From NCBI RefSeq assembly GCF_016623495.1, contig NZ_JAEHHL010000002.1:372001-436000 (forward strand): 64,000 nt of DNA, in the 5' to 3' direction. Each line of letters opens with the position of its first letter. Position 1 is the first letter of the stretch. The position numbers and the translations under genes are program-made. Positions 36,301-43,779 of the stretch are shown here, in pieces. A model generated the notes under the pieces. It was not told the DNA's origin. It made no database searches and saw only the letters and a program-made list of their open reading frames with translations. The DNA is from Thermohalobaculum xanthum (lineage in GTDB: Bacteria; Pseudomonadota; Alphaproteobacteria; Rhodobacterales; Rhodobacteraceae).

Positions 36301-37920
36301 ATCGAGGGTCACCGCGCCATAGCCCTCGCCCTCGAAGACCAGGTCCGAAAGCCGCGCGAAGCCGTCGATGCCAATCGCCTCGAACGGCCCCGCGACCCGC
36401 CCGCTCACCTCGAGCCCGCCCGAGGCCGCGACGTCATAGGCCGCCGCGACCGGACCGAGCCGGGGCGCGTCCAGCGCGTAGTCGAGTGCGGCATTGCCCG
36501 CGCCCGTGTCGGCCCGCCCCCGCGCCTCCAGGGTTATCAGCGGCGAGCCGAGCACAAGGTCGTCGAGGCTCAGGACGCCCTGGTCGAAGCTGCCCGCCGC
36601 ACGCAGGTCGGTCTCGCCAAGCAGGTCCGGCGTCAGCCGATCGAGCCGCAGCCCCGACACCGCGCCGTTCACGTCGAAATCGATCCGCTCGCCGGCGACC
36701 TTCACGCTGGTGCCAAGGCTGGCGAGCCCGACATCGGCGGGCTCGGTGCGCAACCCCTCGAGGCCGAGCTTGCCCTCGGCCGTGACATCCGAGGGGATCA
36801 CGCCGGCGACGCGCCCGTCGAAGCCGAACCCCCGGAAGTCGACGCCATCGGCCAGCACCGCGAGCCCCGCCTCGCCGCGCAGCTTGACCTCGAGGTCGAC
36901 GGCGCCCGTCGGCTTCTCGTAGGTTCCGGCCGCGTTCAGCGCCAGGTGCGGCGAGGTGAGGCTGCCGCGCTCGACCCGGATCAGGCCGCTGCCATCCTCG
37001 GCCTCGGCCACGCGAAAGGCCAACTCGGCCCGCTCGCCCAGCACGCTGGCGACCTCGGGGCTTATGGCCGAGCCCGGGACCAGCGCGAACTCGCCGTCGA
37101 CCAGCAGCCGCCCGGTGGCCTCGACCACGGCTCGCCCGTCGAGGTCGAAGACCTGCTCCGCCGTCGCGTCGAGCGACATCTGCCAGTCGGTCAGCGGGCC
37201 GTCGGCGGTAACCACCACGCGGCTCGCGCTGGTCTCGGGGAAGCTCGCGAGCTCGGCCATGATGCCGCCCGCCGCCTCCTCGGCCGTGAGGTCGAGCCGC
37301 AGCGTGTTCGCCTGGAAGGTCCGCAGATAGTCGATCAGGATGCGCCCGGCGATCGCGTCGGTGCGATGGAGTTCGAGCCGCAGCGCCTGCTCGTCGCCCT
37401 CGTCGCGCAGGTTGCCGGTTGCATCGAAGGCCAGCGACTGCCCGGCGATCACGCCCTCGGCCACCTTGACGCGGTCGAGCCGCATCTCGCGCAGCAGCAC
37501 GGTCAGCGGCGCGCGGGGCCATTCGAACAGGCCGCGGTCCGACTTGGGGGTCGCGTCCTCCTTCACCTCCGGCGTGGCGCCCGGCCGACGCAGCACCTCG
37601 ACATCGGCAGCGACCAGGCTCTCGATGTCGAGCTCACCGCGCAGGATGCGCCGCGCGTTCCACCGCAGCGAGAGCGAGCCGATCCGCATCCAGACGCCCT
37701 GGGCGTCCGCCAGGGCGATTCCCACCAGCGCGGTCGTGCCGTCCTCGGGCTGCTCGACGCCCTGGGCGGTGATCTCCAGCTCGCCCGGCACGCTGATGCG
37801 CTCGAGCGCGAACTGCACGAGGCTGTTCTTCAGCCCCAGCAGCGAGAACTGCGCAAGCGCCGGCCCGCCCGCCAGCAGGCAGGCGCTCAGCAGGATCACG
37901 ATCAGCGGGCGCGCACGCAT
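33352..37920 (-). CDS. tamB: Translocation and assembly module protein TamB
   Basis: Very long periplasmic beta-taco protein, 1522 residues, anchored by an N-terminal segment (LIVILLSACLLAGGPALA) and working with TamA in outer-membrane protein insertion and lipid transport. The body is a repetitive beta-rich sequence with no enzymatic motif. The C-terminal DUF490 region is clear: LLGRDFNLETGEVRFTGG, DLDISFTSDPVVPEEEVL, PRTLFGRSRQSLSPTEALQLA, and the final GSSIGINWRKDF. The start overlaps the tamA stop as TGATG, so the two are coupled. Length is within the wide range of alphaproteobacterial TamB. Confidence 0.92.
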   Translation of the reverse strand: MRARPLIVILLSACLLAGGPALAQFSLLGLKNSLVQFALERISVPGELEITAQGVEQPEDGTTALVGIALADAQGVWMRIGSLSLRWNARRILRGELDIESLVAADVEVLRRPGATPEVKEDATPKSDRGLFEWPRAPLTVLLREMRLDRVKVAEGVIAGQSLAFDATGNLRDEGDEQALRLELHRTDAIAGRILIDYLRTFQANTLRLDLTAEEAAGGIMAELASFPETSASRVVVTADGPLTDWQMSLDATAEQVFDLDGRAVVEATGRLLVDGEFALVPGSAISPEVASVLGERAELAFRVAEAEDGSGLIRVERGSLTSPHLALNAAGTYEKPTGAVDLEVKLRGEAGLAVLADGVDFRGFGFDGRVAGVIPSDVTAEGKLGLEGLRTEPADVGLASLGTSVKVAGERIDFDVNGAVSGLRLDRLTPDLLGETDLRAAGSFDQGVLSLDDLVLGSPLITLEARGRADTGAGNAALDYALDAPRLGPVAAAYDVAASGGLEVSGRVAGPFEAIGIDGFARLSDLVFEGEGYGAVTLDHDVTIVSPPAPPSGGKAPEGSVEGRVAVTADGSRFGPAEIATRFHLAGQSLALEDMTATAMGLTAAGAVDVALDTTLAQGGVTLSIPDLGTLAPLTEQAAGERLAGALDGQVRLSAPARRQDAELDLELARFAGFEAEVARVAIAGMLRDALGAPAADVTLTVEDARHPQGSLGQGTVEAALADLTGTPGGRVSFALEDIAALGAVTLARFDGTADLADLSGDPSVATSFEASGFTAEGAAVQSLTGQAEVSGLNTTPAGRLETKATGIAASGVEVASAQLAATLDADGTLDAQLEAPGVAAEGLAAQTAKVTARVANALSDAPVLDIRADVARIEAEALTLAPVSATVKGPLAALELAADAAGEAATGRGDPKPVSLRLRAGADVAGPEITAQVREARAALGEAVVELRAPLAIRVSDGTTRLEGIDLALPGGGLGGTLGIYPAGMGGALTLAMDDFDALAQALAALDTKLPLAEGQLDARAEFDTRAGSARADVTLSARDVHFDKAVADIGALGLDAAARWDGRRADAEIELSGPFGDPVRVTAALPLRPSGGPVPMVPEGAPMDGTLKWQGRLGDLWALVPVPDHILDGDLTLDITLAGPVANPAIGGSVALSGGQYQNLETGTILTNLTMGSQLDGEGGIVLELSARDGAKGRVDSRIELDAKTIDATLTAREAILVRRDDVRAQISADITARGPLTGPAVKGTVTVDRAEVRLVDTTPPSVADLGEVYYKGDPIPEPEDPVGQNISLDVRVEAPGNVFVRGRGLDSEWRIGLDVGGSAARPLIVGSIDRIRGRLDLLGRDFNLETGEVRFTGGRKIDPILDVKLAHERDGFIGRIEVTGPASDLDISFTSDPVVPEEEVLPRTLFGRSRQSLSPTEALQLANALATLMSGSGGFVDRLRGAVGIDVLRIDEDGDGDGASVTVGKNVADGVFVGAKQPLDGGSATIQVEVDVFGDFTVDGEVSQDNGSSIGINWRKDF

Positions 37921-39944
37921 CAGAAAGCCTGTCCGATGGCGATATAGACCTGGAAGCTGTCATCCTCCGGCCGCCGGTTCAGCGGGACGCCCACATCGAT
38001 GCGGATCGGCCCCACGGGCGATGCATAGCGGATTCCGCCGCCCGCCGCGACCTGCACGCCGTCGTTGAAGGTCGGTGCCATCTCGGTCGTCACGCTGCCC
38101 GAGTCGACGAAGGCGGCAAGGCTCAGGTCGCCCCAGACCCGGGCGCGCAGCTCGCCGCTCAGCTCGACCACCGACCGGCCGCCGATCGGGTCGCCCGAGG
38201 AATCGAGCGGCCCGACGAAGTCCAGCTTGTAGCCGCGCACCGACCCGCCGCCGCCGGAGTAGAGCCGTCGCGTCTGCGGCACGTCCGAGAGCGAACCGGA
38301 GATGATCGATCCGACCCGCCCGTGCATCGCGAAGACCAGCCCGCCATCCGAGGTGAGCCGCCGATAGGCCGACGCCCGCGTATCCAGCGACAGGAAGGCC
38401 GTCGGGCTTCCCGCGAAAGCGCCCCCGAACGGCGTGACGTCGAAGCGCACCCGCTCGCCCGTCGTCGGATCGAGCAGGTTGTCCGAGCCGTCATAGGCGG
38501 CGAAGAACGGAATGCCGCCCAGCGCCGCGTCGTTGGTCACGCCCTGGTCGGTGATCTGGCTGTACTCGCCAAGGAGCCCCGCGCCGATGGTCCAGCGCGG
38601 TCCCAGCTTGCGCTCGAGGCCGATGGTCGCCGTGCCGCCCAGTTCGTCATAGGCGTCGTCCTCGACCCGCCGCAGCTCGAGCCCCGCGACCAGGTCCTGC
38701 TGGTCGCGCAGGTATTGCGGCTTGCGAAACCGGTTGGTCAGCCGCTGCTCGTCGAGATCGGCGTTGAGCGTGATGTCGATCTGCTCGTTTGCGCCGAACA
38801 GATTTCGGTGCTCGAAGCCCGCGCGCACGCCGGGGCCCTGGTCGGTGTTGTAGCGAACGCCCGCGCGCACGGTGCGGAACGGCGATTGCTCCAGCGTGAC
38901 CGTCACCGGCGCAAGCTCGCTTTCGGGCGGCTCGTCCGGCACGCGCACGGTGCCGGACCGGAACAGCCGCGTCTCCATCAGGCGGCGCTGGAACTCGGCC
39001 AGCTGCGCGGTGTTGACGGCGTCGCCCTCGGTCCAGGGCAGGTAGGTCAGCATGTAGTCGTCGTCGATGTCGGGCGCGCCCGTGAAGGTGATAGGCCCGA
39101 ACTTGAAGGCGTGTCCCGTCGCGATCCGGCTTTCGACCTCCAGCGTCTTCTCCTCGCGGTCGGCGATCGCGGTGCGGCCCCGGCCCTCGGCATAGGGTCG
39201 CCCGGTGTTGCGCAGGCGGGTCACCATCGCGCGTTCCGACGCGATGATCGCCGCCGCCTCGGCCGGCCGGCCGACGGGCGAGCCGAAGGTTTCGGCCGGC
39301 GGCAGTTCGGGCGCCGGGCCGGGGCCGGTGTCGCTGAGGATCACGTCGTGGCGCGACAGGATGAATGGCGGCCCCGCGTCGATCACGATCTCGGCGATGG
39401 CGAGCGGCCGGGCCTTCGGTTCGTCCCGGGTGTCTGCCGTCGCGTCGTCGCCATCGCGCGGACCGGGTCTCAGCGGGCGGCGCTGTGCCGGCTCGGCGGG
39501 CGCCGGGGCCGGCGCGCCGTCCTGCGTCGCGGTCCCGTCGTCCGCGACCGCCTCGCCCGCCTCGCGCACGTCGACCTCGACATTGGCGCCGTAATAGCCG
39601 TAGGAGCGCAGAATCTTCTGCGCGATCTCGATATCGCCCTGCGCCCTGCGCCGCAGGAAGGCGATGCTTTGCGCACCCTGGTCCTTGCGCCGGTAGACGA
39701 GGAGCGACTCCTCCATCAGCGTCGCGATCTGCTCGCTTGGCGCGCCCTTCAGCACCGGCGTGTAGTCGATCCCGGTCTCGGCTTCCGCGAACTCGATAGG
39801 CTCGGACAACGGGTCGGACGCGCATCCCGCTGCAGCGCTCAGAAGCGCGAGCGCCAAGATGGCGCGAAAAATGCGTCTCGAAGAAAACACTCGCCCCGTT
39901 CCGAATATCTGCGCGGCGCCCCGGGCAGCCGTCCCGCCTGCCAT
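37920..39944 (-). CDS. tamA: Translocation and assembly module protein TamA (Omp85 family)
   Basis: Outer-membrane barrel of the Omp85/BamA superfamily with N-terminal POTRA domains; it acts with TamB. About 674 residues from ATG 39944. A leader (FRAILALALLSAAAGC) ends in a weak lipobox-like SAAAGC with C41. POTRA sequence runs to about residue 340 and is interrupted near 130-180 by a proline/alanine-rich insertion. The barrel opens with VRAGVRYNTDQGPGVRAGFEHRNLFG and ends with QVYIAIGQAF, the aromatic last residue needed for membrane insertion. Start is uncertain: TTG 39980 and GTG 39890 are in frame, and none has a strong ribosome-binding site. Confidence 0.88.
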   Translation of the reverse strand: MAGGTAARGAAQIFGTGRVFSSRRIFRAILALALLSAAAGCASDPLSEPIEFAEAETGIDYTPVLKGAPSEQIATLMEESLLVYRRKDQGAQSIAFLRRRAQGDIEIAQKILRSYGYYGANVEVDVREAGEAVADDGTATQDGAPAPAPAEPAQRRPLRPGPRDGDDATADTRDEPKARPLAIAEIVIDAGPPFILSRHDVILSDTGPGPAPELPPAETFGSPVGRPAEAAAIIASERAMVTRLRNTGRPYAEGRGRTAIADREEKTLEVESRIATGHAFKFGPITFTGAPDIDDDYMLTYLPWTEGDAVNTAQLAEFQRRLMETRLFRSGTVRVPDEPPESELAPVTVTLEQSPFRTVRAGVRYNTDQGPGVRAGFEHRNLFGANEQIDITLNADLDEQRLTNRFRKPQYLRDQQDLVAGLELRRVEDDAYDELGGTATIGLERKLGPRWTIGAGLLGEYSQITDQGVTNDAALGGIPFFAAYDGSDNLLDPTTGERVRFDVTPFGGAFAGSPTAFLSLDTRASAYRRLTSDGGLVFAMHGRVGSIISGSLSDVPQTRRLYSGGGGSVRGYKLDFVGPLDSSGDPIGGRSVVELSGELRARVWGDLSLAAFVDSGSVTTEMAPTFNDGVQVAAGGGIRYASPVGPIRIDVGVPLNRRPEDDSFQVYIAIGQAF

Positions 39945-40022
39945 AGAGTTAGCGCGCCCCGCGCCGGAAGGAAACCGCAACCGGCTCCAAGCCGCGCCGC
40001 GGCACCACCAGCCGGTTGGCCG

Positions 40023-41282
40023 TCAGAATTCGGCGACCCCGCCGCCCGCACTCGCGTCGATCACCGCGAAGCGGCTGCCCCCCGCCCGCAGCGATGCAAG
40101 CTGCGCCGCAATCTCGTCCTTGAGGTTCCACGGCAGGATGACCACGCGCTCGGGCTTCATGCCGATGAGCGCCTCGGGCGACACGATCGGGATATGCGAA
40201 CCCGGAAGCAGCCGCCCCTGCTTCTGCGGGTTGCGGTCGGCCACGGCGCGGATCTCGGCCCGGCCCACGCCGCAATAGTTCAGGAAGGTGTTGCCCTTGG
40301 CCGCCGCGCCATAGGCCGCGACGGTGGCGCCCGCGGCCCGCGCCTCGGCGAGGTATCGCATGAAGCCCGCGCGCAGCGCCTCGGCCCGCGCAGCGAAGCC
40401 CGCATAGGGTGCCGGGCTGCCCAGCCCCGCCGCCGCCTCGCGCGCCCGCACCACTGCTAGGCCCGGGGCCTCGGGATGCGCGGCCGCCTGGTGGCAGGCA
40501 AAGACCCGCAGCGATCCCCCATGGGTCGGCAACTCCCCGACGTCGAAGACCCGCAGCCCGGCCGAGGCCAGCACCGCCTCGACCGCCAGGAGCGAGAGGT
40601 AGCTGTAGTGCTCGTGATAGATCGTGTCGAACTGCACGCGCTCGATCATGTTCAGCAGGTGCGGGAACTCGAACGTCACCACGCCCTCGGGCGCCAGCAC
40701 CAGCGGAAAGCCGGCGACGAAGCCGCGGATGTCGGGCACATGCGCCAGCACGTTGTTGGCGGCGATCAGGTCGGCGCGGATGCCCTCGGCCGCCAGCCCG
40801 GCCGCGGTCTCGGCATTGAAGAAGGCGACGCGGGTATCGACGCCCCGCCCGCGCGCGACCTCGGCCGCGTGGCCCGCGGGCTCGACGCCGAGCACGGGGA
40901 TCCCCGCTTCGACGAAATGCCGCAGCAGGTAGCCGTCGTTCGAGGCGACCTCGATCACACGGCTGGCGGGGCCAAGGCCGAACCGCGCGATCATCGCCTC
41001 GGCATAGCGGCCCGCATGGGCGACCCAGGAATCCGAGTAGCTCGACAGGTAGGCATAGTCATGCGCGAAGATGTTCTCGGCCGGCGCGTCGTGGTCGAGC
41101 TGCACCAGCCAGCACGACTGGCACACCCGCGCATGCAGCGGAAAGCGCTGCTCGGCCGCCACCGCGGCCGGGTCGTCCGGCAGGTAGGAGTTCGCCAGCG
41201 GCTGCCGGCCCAGGTCGATAAGCGACAGCTCGAGCCCCGCCCCGCAGAAGCGGCAGGTCGTGCGAATCCCCTGCTCCGTCAT
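40023..41282 (-). CDS. Nucleotide-sugar C-3 methyltransferase (TcaB9/TylC3-like)
   Basis: SAM-dependent enzyme of 419 residues adding a methyl branch to C-3 of a 4-keto-6-deoxy nucleotide sugar. N-terminal zinc-binding cysteines C10, C13, C54, C57; SAM motif VIEVASNDGYLL at 109-120; C-terminal second domain with PERVVILPWNLKDEI. By my count Y76, H181, Y222, E224 and H225 fall at the same numbers as the active-site residues I recall for TcaB9, in HDYAYLS, LAHVPD and IYHEHY. THGGSLR is also conserved. GGAGGG precedes ATG 41282; the much longer open frame upstream runs through rfbF antisense. It is divergent from rfbFG and shares their mirror-image promoter. Confidence 0.87.
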   Translation of the reverse strand: MTEQGIRTTCRFCGAGLELSLIDLGRQPLANSYLPDDPAAVAAEQRFPLHARVCQSCWLVQLDHDAPAENIFAHDYAYLSSYSDSWVAHAGRYAEAMIARFGLGPASRVIEVASNDGYLLRHFVEAGIPVLGVEPAGHAAEVARGRGVDTRVAFFNAETAAGLAAEGIRADLIAANNVLAHVPDIRGFVAGFPLVLAPEGVVTFEFPHLLNMIERVQFDTIYHEHYSYLSLLAVEAVLASAGLRVFDVGELPTHGGSLRVFACHQAAAHPEAPGLAVVRAREAAAGLGSPAPYAGFAARAEALRAGFMRYLAEARAAGATVAAYGAAAKGNTFLNYCGVGRAEIRAVADRNPQKQGRLLPGSHIPIVSPEALIGMKPERVVILPWNLKDEIAAQLASLRAGGSRFAVIDASAGGGVAEF

Positions 41283-41319
41283 GTCCGGCCCTCCGCCTCG
41301 GCTGCGCTCTCCGGCGCTC

Positions 41320-41348
41320 CTGATAGCCAAGCCCCGCGCATGGTGCAA
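41320..41348 (-). promoter_or_regulatory. Promoter of the methyltransferase gene (left half of a mirror pair)
   Basis: On the minus strand TTGCAC (41343-41348) and TATCAG (41320-41325) are 17 bp apart, 38 bp before ATG 41282. The same two hexamers with the same spacing occur in the opposite direction next to it. Confidence 0.6.
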
Positions 41349-41358
41349 TCGCGCCCGG

Positions 41359-41387
41359 TTGCACCGCCGGGCGGTGGGCCCTATCAG
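41359..41387 (+). promoter_or_regulatory. Promoter of the rfbFG operon (right half of a mirror pair)
   Basis: TTGCAC (41359-41364) and TATCAG (41382-41387) are 17 bp apart, 28 bp before ATG 41415. The two promoters point outward with 10 bp between their -35 hexamers, and the repeats extend to GGTGCAA/TTGCACC and CCTGATAG/CTATCAGG around one centre at 41353.5. Confidence 0.6.
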
Positions 41388-41414
41388 GGAACGGCAGCAG
41401 GAGGGGATGTGCGC

Positions 41415-42185
41415 ATGAAGGCGGTGCTTCTGGCAGGCGGGCTCGGCACGCGGATCGCAGAGGAATCGGATCATCGCCCCAAGCCGATGATCGAGCTCGG
41501 TGGGCGCCCGATCCTGTGGCACATCATGAAGATCTACGCCCATCACGGCATCACCGACTTCATCGTGTGCTGTGGCTACAAGGGCTACATGATCAAGGAA
41601 TATTTCGCCAATTACCGCATGCACAACTCGGACCTGACGGTCGATCTCAGCGACGGCTCCCTCAGCTGGCACGCCACCGCGGCGGAACCCTGGCGGGTCA
41701 CGCTGGTCGACACCGGGCTCGAGACCATGACCGGAGGGCGGCTCCGGCGGATCGCCGCGTATCTCGACCCGGACGAGCCCTTCTGCATGACCTATGGCGA
41801 CGGCGTGGGCGATATCGACATCTCGGCCCTCGTGGCCTTCCACCGCGGCCATGGCCGGGCGGCAACCCTGACCGCGGTGGTGCCGCCCGGGCGCTATGGC
41901 GCGCTCGATTTCGACGGCCAGCGGGTCGCGCGCTTCATCGAGAAGCCGCCGGGAGACAACGCCCTGATCAATGGCGGCTTCTTCGTTCTGCACCCCTCGG
42001 TGGTCGACCGGATCGCGGATGACACGACCTCGTTCGAGGGTGCGCCGCTCACGGGCCTTGCCGCCGACGGCGAACTGATGGCCTTCCGCCACACCGGCTT
42101 CTGGCGCCCGATGGACACGCTGCGCGACAAGCGCCAGCTCGAGGAGCTCTGGGAGCAGGGCGCGCCGTGGAAAGTGTGGGAATGA
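41415..42185 (+). CDS. rfbF: Glucose-1-phosphate cytidylyltransferase
   Basis: Makes CDP-glucose from CTP and glucose 1-phosphate, the first committed step to CDP-linked 6-deoxyhexoses. 256 residues, standard for RfbF. The nucleotidyltransferase motif LLAGGLGTRIAEES with downstream RPKPMIEL is at the N-terminus, YGDGVGDIDI carries the metal-binding aspartates, and GGFFVLHP and FWRPMDTLRDKRQLEELW are typical RfbF blocks. AGGAGGGG precedes ATG 41415. The stop overlaps the rfbG start by 4 bp. First gene of a four-gene coupled operon. Confidence 0.95.
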   Translation: MKAVLLAGGLGTRIAEESDHRPKPMIELGGRPILWHIMKIYAHHGITDFIVCCGYKGYMIKEYFANYRMHNSDLTVDLSDGSLSWHATAAEPWRVTLVDTGLETMTGGRLRRIAAYLDPDEPFCMTYGDGVGDIDISALVAFHRGHGRAATLTAVVPPGRYGALDFDGQRVARFIEKPPGDNALINGGFFVLHPSVVDRIADDTTSFEGAPLTGLAADGELMAFRHTGFWRPMDTLRDKRQLEELWEQGAPWKVWE

Positions 42186-43246
42186 GCCGCCTGCCCGATC
42201 CCGCCTTCTGGGCCGGCAAGCGTGTGCTGCTGACCGGGCAGACCGGGTTCAAGGGGTCCTGGGCGGCGCTCTGGCTCGCCCAACTTGGCGCCGAGGTGCA
42301 TGGCCTCGCCCAACTGCCCGAGACCGAGCCCAACCATTTCGACCTCGCCGGCATCGGCAGCGAGATGGACAACCGCATCGCCGATCTCTGCGTGCCCGAG
42401 GAAGTCGAGGACGCGGTGATCGCCGCAAAGCCCGACATCGTGCTGCACATGGCGGCCCAGGCGCTGGTGCGCCGCTCGCTGCGCGAGCCGGTCGAGACAT
42501 GGAAGACCAACGTCTCGGGCACCGCGAACCTGCTGTTCGCTCTGCGCGCGCACGCGCCCGAGGCCACGGTGCTGGTCGTGACCTCGGACAAGGTCTACCG
42601 CAACGACGACACCGGCCGCCCCTTCACCGAAAACGACCCGCTGGGCGGCAAGGATCCCTATTCCGCGTCCAAGGCCGCATGCGAGATCCTGGTCGGATCC
42701 TGGCGCGCCAGTTTCCCGGGCGCACCGCTCGCCACCGTGCGCGCGGGCAACGTCATCGGCGGCGGCGACTTCTCCGAGAACCGGATCGTGCCCGACATCG
42801 TGCGCGCCGTGCGCGACGGCGAGGAGGTGATCCTGCGCCATCCCGAGGCCACGCGCCCCTGGCAGCATGTGCTCGACTGCCTGTGCGGCTATTTCCTGCA
42901 CCTCGAGGCCCTCGCCGCGGGCCAGGACCTGCCGGCGCTGAACATCGGCCCCTCCCCCGAGGGCGTCACCACGGTCGCCGAAGCCGCCGAGACGATCTCG
43001 GGACTGCTCGGCGGCGCCGGCTGGCGGCACGAGCCGGTGCCGGGCTCGGTCGAGGCGCGCATGCTCGCGCTCGACAGCACGCTCGCGCGCCGCAGCCTCG
43101 GCTGGAGCGACTGGCTGCCCGGACGTGCCGGGCTGGAATGGACCGCCGAATGGTACCGCGCCTGGCTCAAGGACAAGGCGATGGCTGCCGTCAGCCGGGC
43201 CCAGATCGAGGCCTATATGTCCGACACGGCCGAGACATGCGACTGA
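42182..43246 (+). CDS. rfbG: CDP-glucose 4,6-dehydratase
   Basis: Short-chain dehydrogenase-type enzyme of 354 residues turning CDP-glucose into CDP-4-keto-6-deoxyglucose with bound NAD. The Rossmann motif is TGQTGFKGSWAALWL, SDKVYRNDD supplies the catalytic serine/aspartate region and DPYSASKAACE the YxxxK pair. RAGNVIGGGDFSENRIVPD and RPWQHVLDCLCGY are specific to this subfamily. It starts inside the rfbF stop and overlaps the next gene by 10 bp. Confidence 0.95.
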   Translation: MSRLPDPAFWAGKRVLLTGQTGFKGSWAALWLAQLGAEVHGLAQLPETEPNHFDLAGIGSEMDNRIADLCVPEEVEDAVIAAKPDIVLHMAAQALVRRSLREPVETWKTNVSGTANLLFALRAHAPEATVLVVTSDKVYRNDDTGRPFTENDPLGGKDPYSASKAACEILVGSWRASFPGAPLATVRAGNVIGGGDFSENRIVPDIVRAVRDGEEVILRHPEATRPWQHVLDCLCGYFLHLEALAAGQDLPALNIGPSPEGVTTVAEAAETISGLLGGAGWRHEPVPGSVEARMLALDSTLARRSLGWSDWLPGRAGLEWTAEWYRAWLKDKAMAAVSRAQIEAYMSDTAETCD

Positions 43247-43779
43247 TCCCGCAGGCGATCCCCGACGTCCTGCTGGTCGAGGGCGAGCCTGCCGGCGACG
43301 CCCGCGGCTGGTTCGCGCGGCTCTGGTGCGCCGAGACCTTCGCCGCGGCGGGCGTGGACTTCCGCCCCAGCCAGATCAGCCAGTCGATGAACGCCGAGGC
43401 CGGGACCCTGCGCGGCCTGCATTTCCAGCACGCGCCCCATGCCGAGGCCAAGCTGGTGCGCTGCCTGCGCGGCCGGGCCTGGGACGTGGCGGTCGACCTG
43501 CGCGAGGACAGCCCCACCCGTCACCGATGGGTCGGGGTCGAGCTGAGCCCGGGCGGGCGCCGCGCGGTGCTGATCCCCAGGGGCTTCGCCCATGGCTTCA
43601 TCACGCTCGAGCCCGGGACCGAGTTGCTCTACATCACCGACCACCCATGGACGCCGGGCGCCGAGGGCGGGCTGAGATGGGACGACCCGGCGCTGGCGAT
43701 CGACTGGCCGGCCGAGCCGCGCGTCCTGTCGGACCGCGACCGCGGCCACCCTCTGATCGGCGCAGGAGACGCCAAGTGA
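43237..43779 (+). CDS. RmlC-like nucleotide-sugar epimerase
   Basis: A 180-residue cupin-fold epimerase of the dTDP-4-dehydrorhamnose 3,5-epimerase family, here presumably acting on a CDP-4-keto sugar. The catalytic-base histidine is in LRGLHFQHAPHAEAKLVRCLRG, and PRGFAHGFITLEPGTELLYITD and LRWDDPALAIDWP are strongly conserved. Where RmlC has the general-acid tyrosine after the TxY element, this protein reads TDHPWTP, so the tyrosine seems replaced by histidine (judged by eye). That would change which carbon is epimerised or protonated. It overlaps rfbG by 10 bp and the argE-like gene by 4 bp. Confidence 0.85.
   Translation: MRLIPQAIPDVLLVEGEPAGDARGWFARLWCAETFAAAGVDFRPSQISQSMNAEAGTLRGLHFQHAPHAEAKLVRCLRGRAWDVAVDLREDSPTRHRWVGVELSPGGRRAVLIPRGFAHGFITLEPGTELLYITDHPWTPGAEGGLRWDDPALAIDWPAEPRVLSDRDRGHPLIGAGDAK

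Noticed and set aside
35797-37947. A 716-codon open frame antisense to tamB
   Set aside because: Arginine/glutamine-rich translation with no motif; tamB on the minus strand is coupled to tamA and complete.
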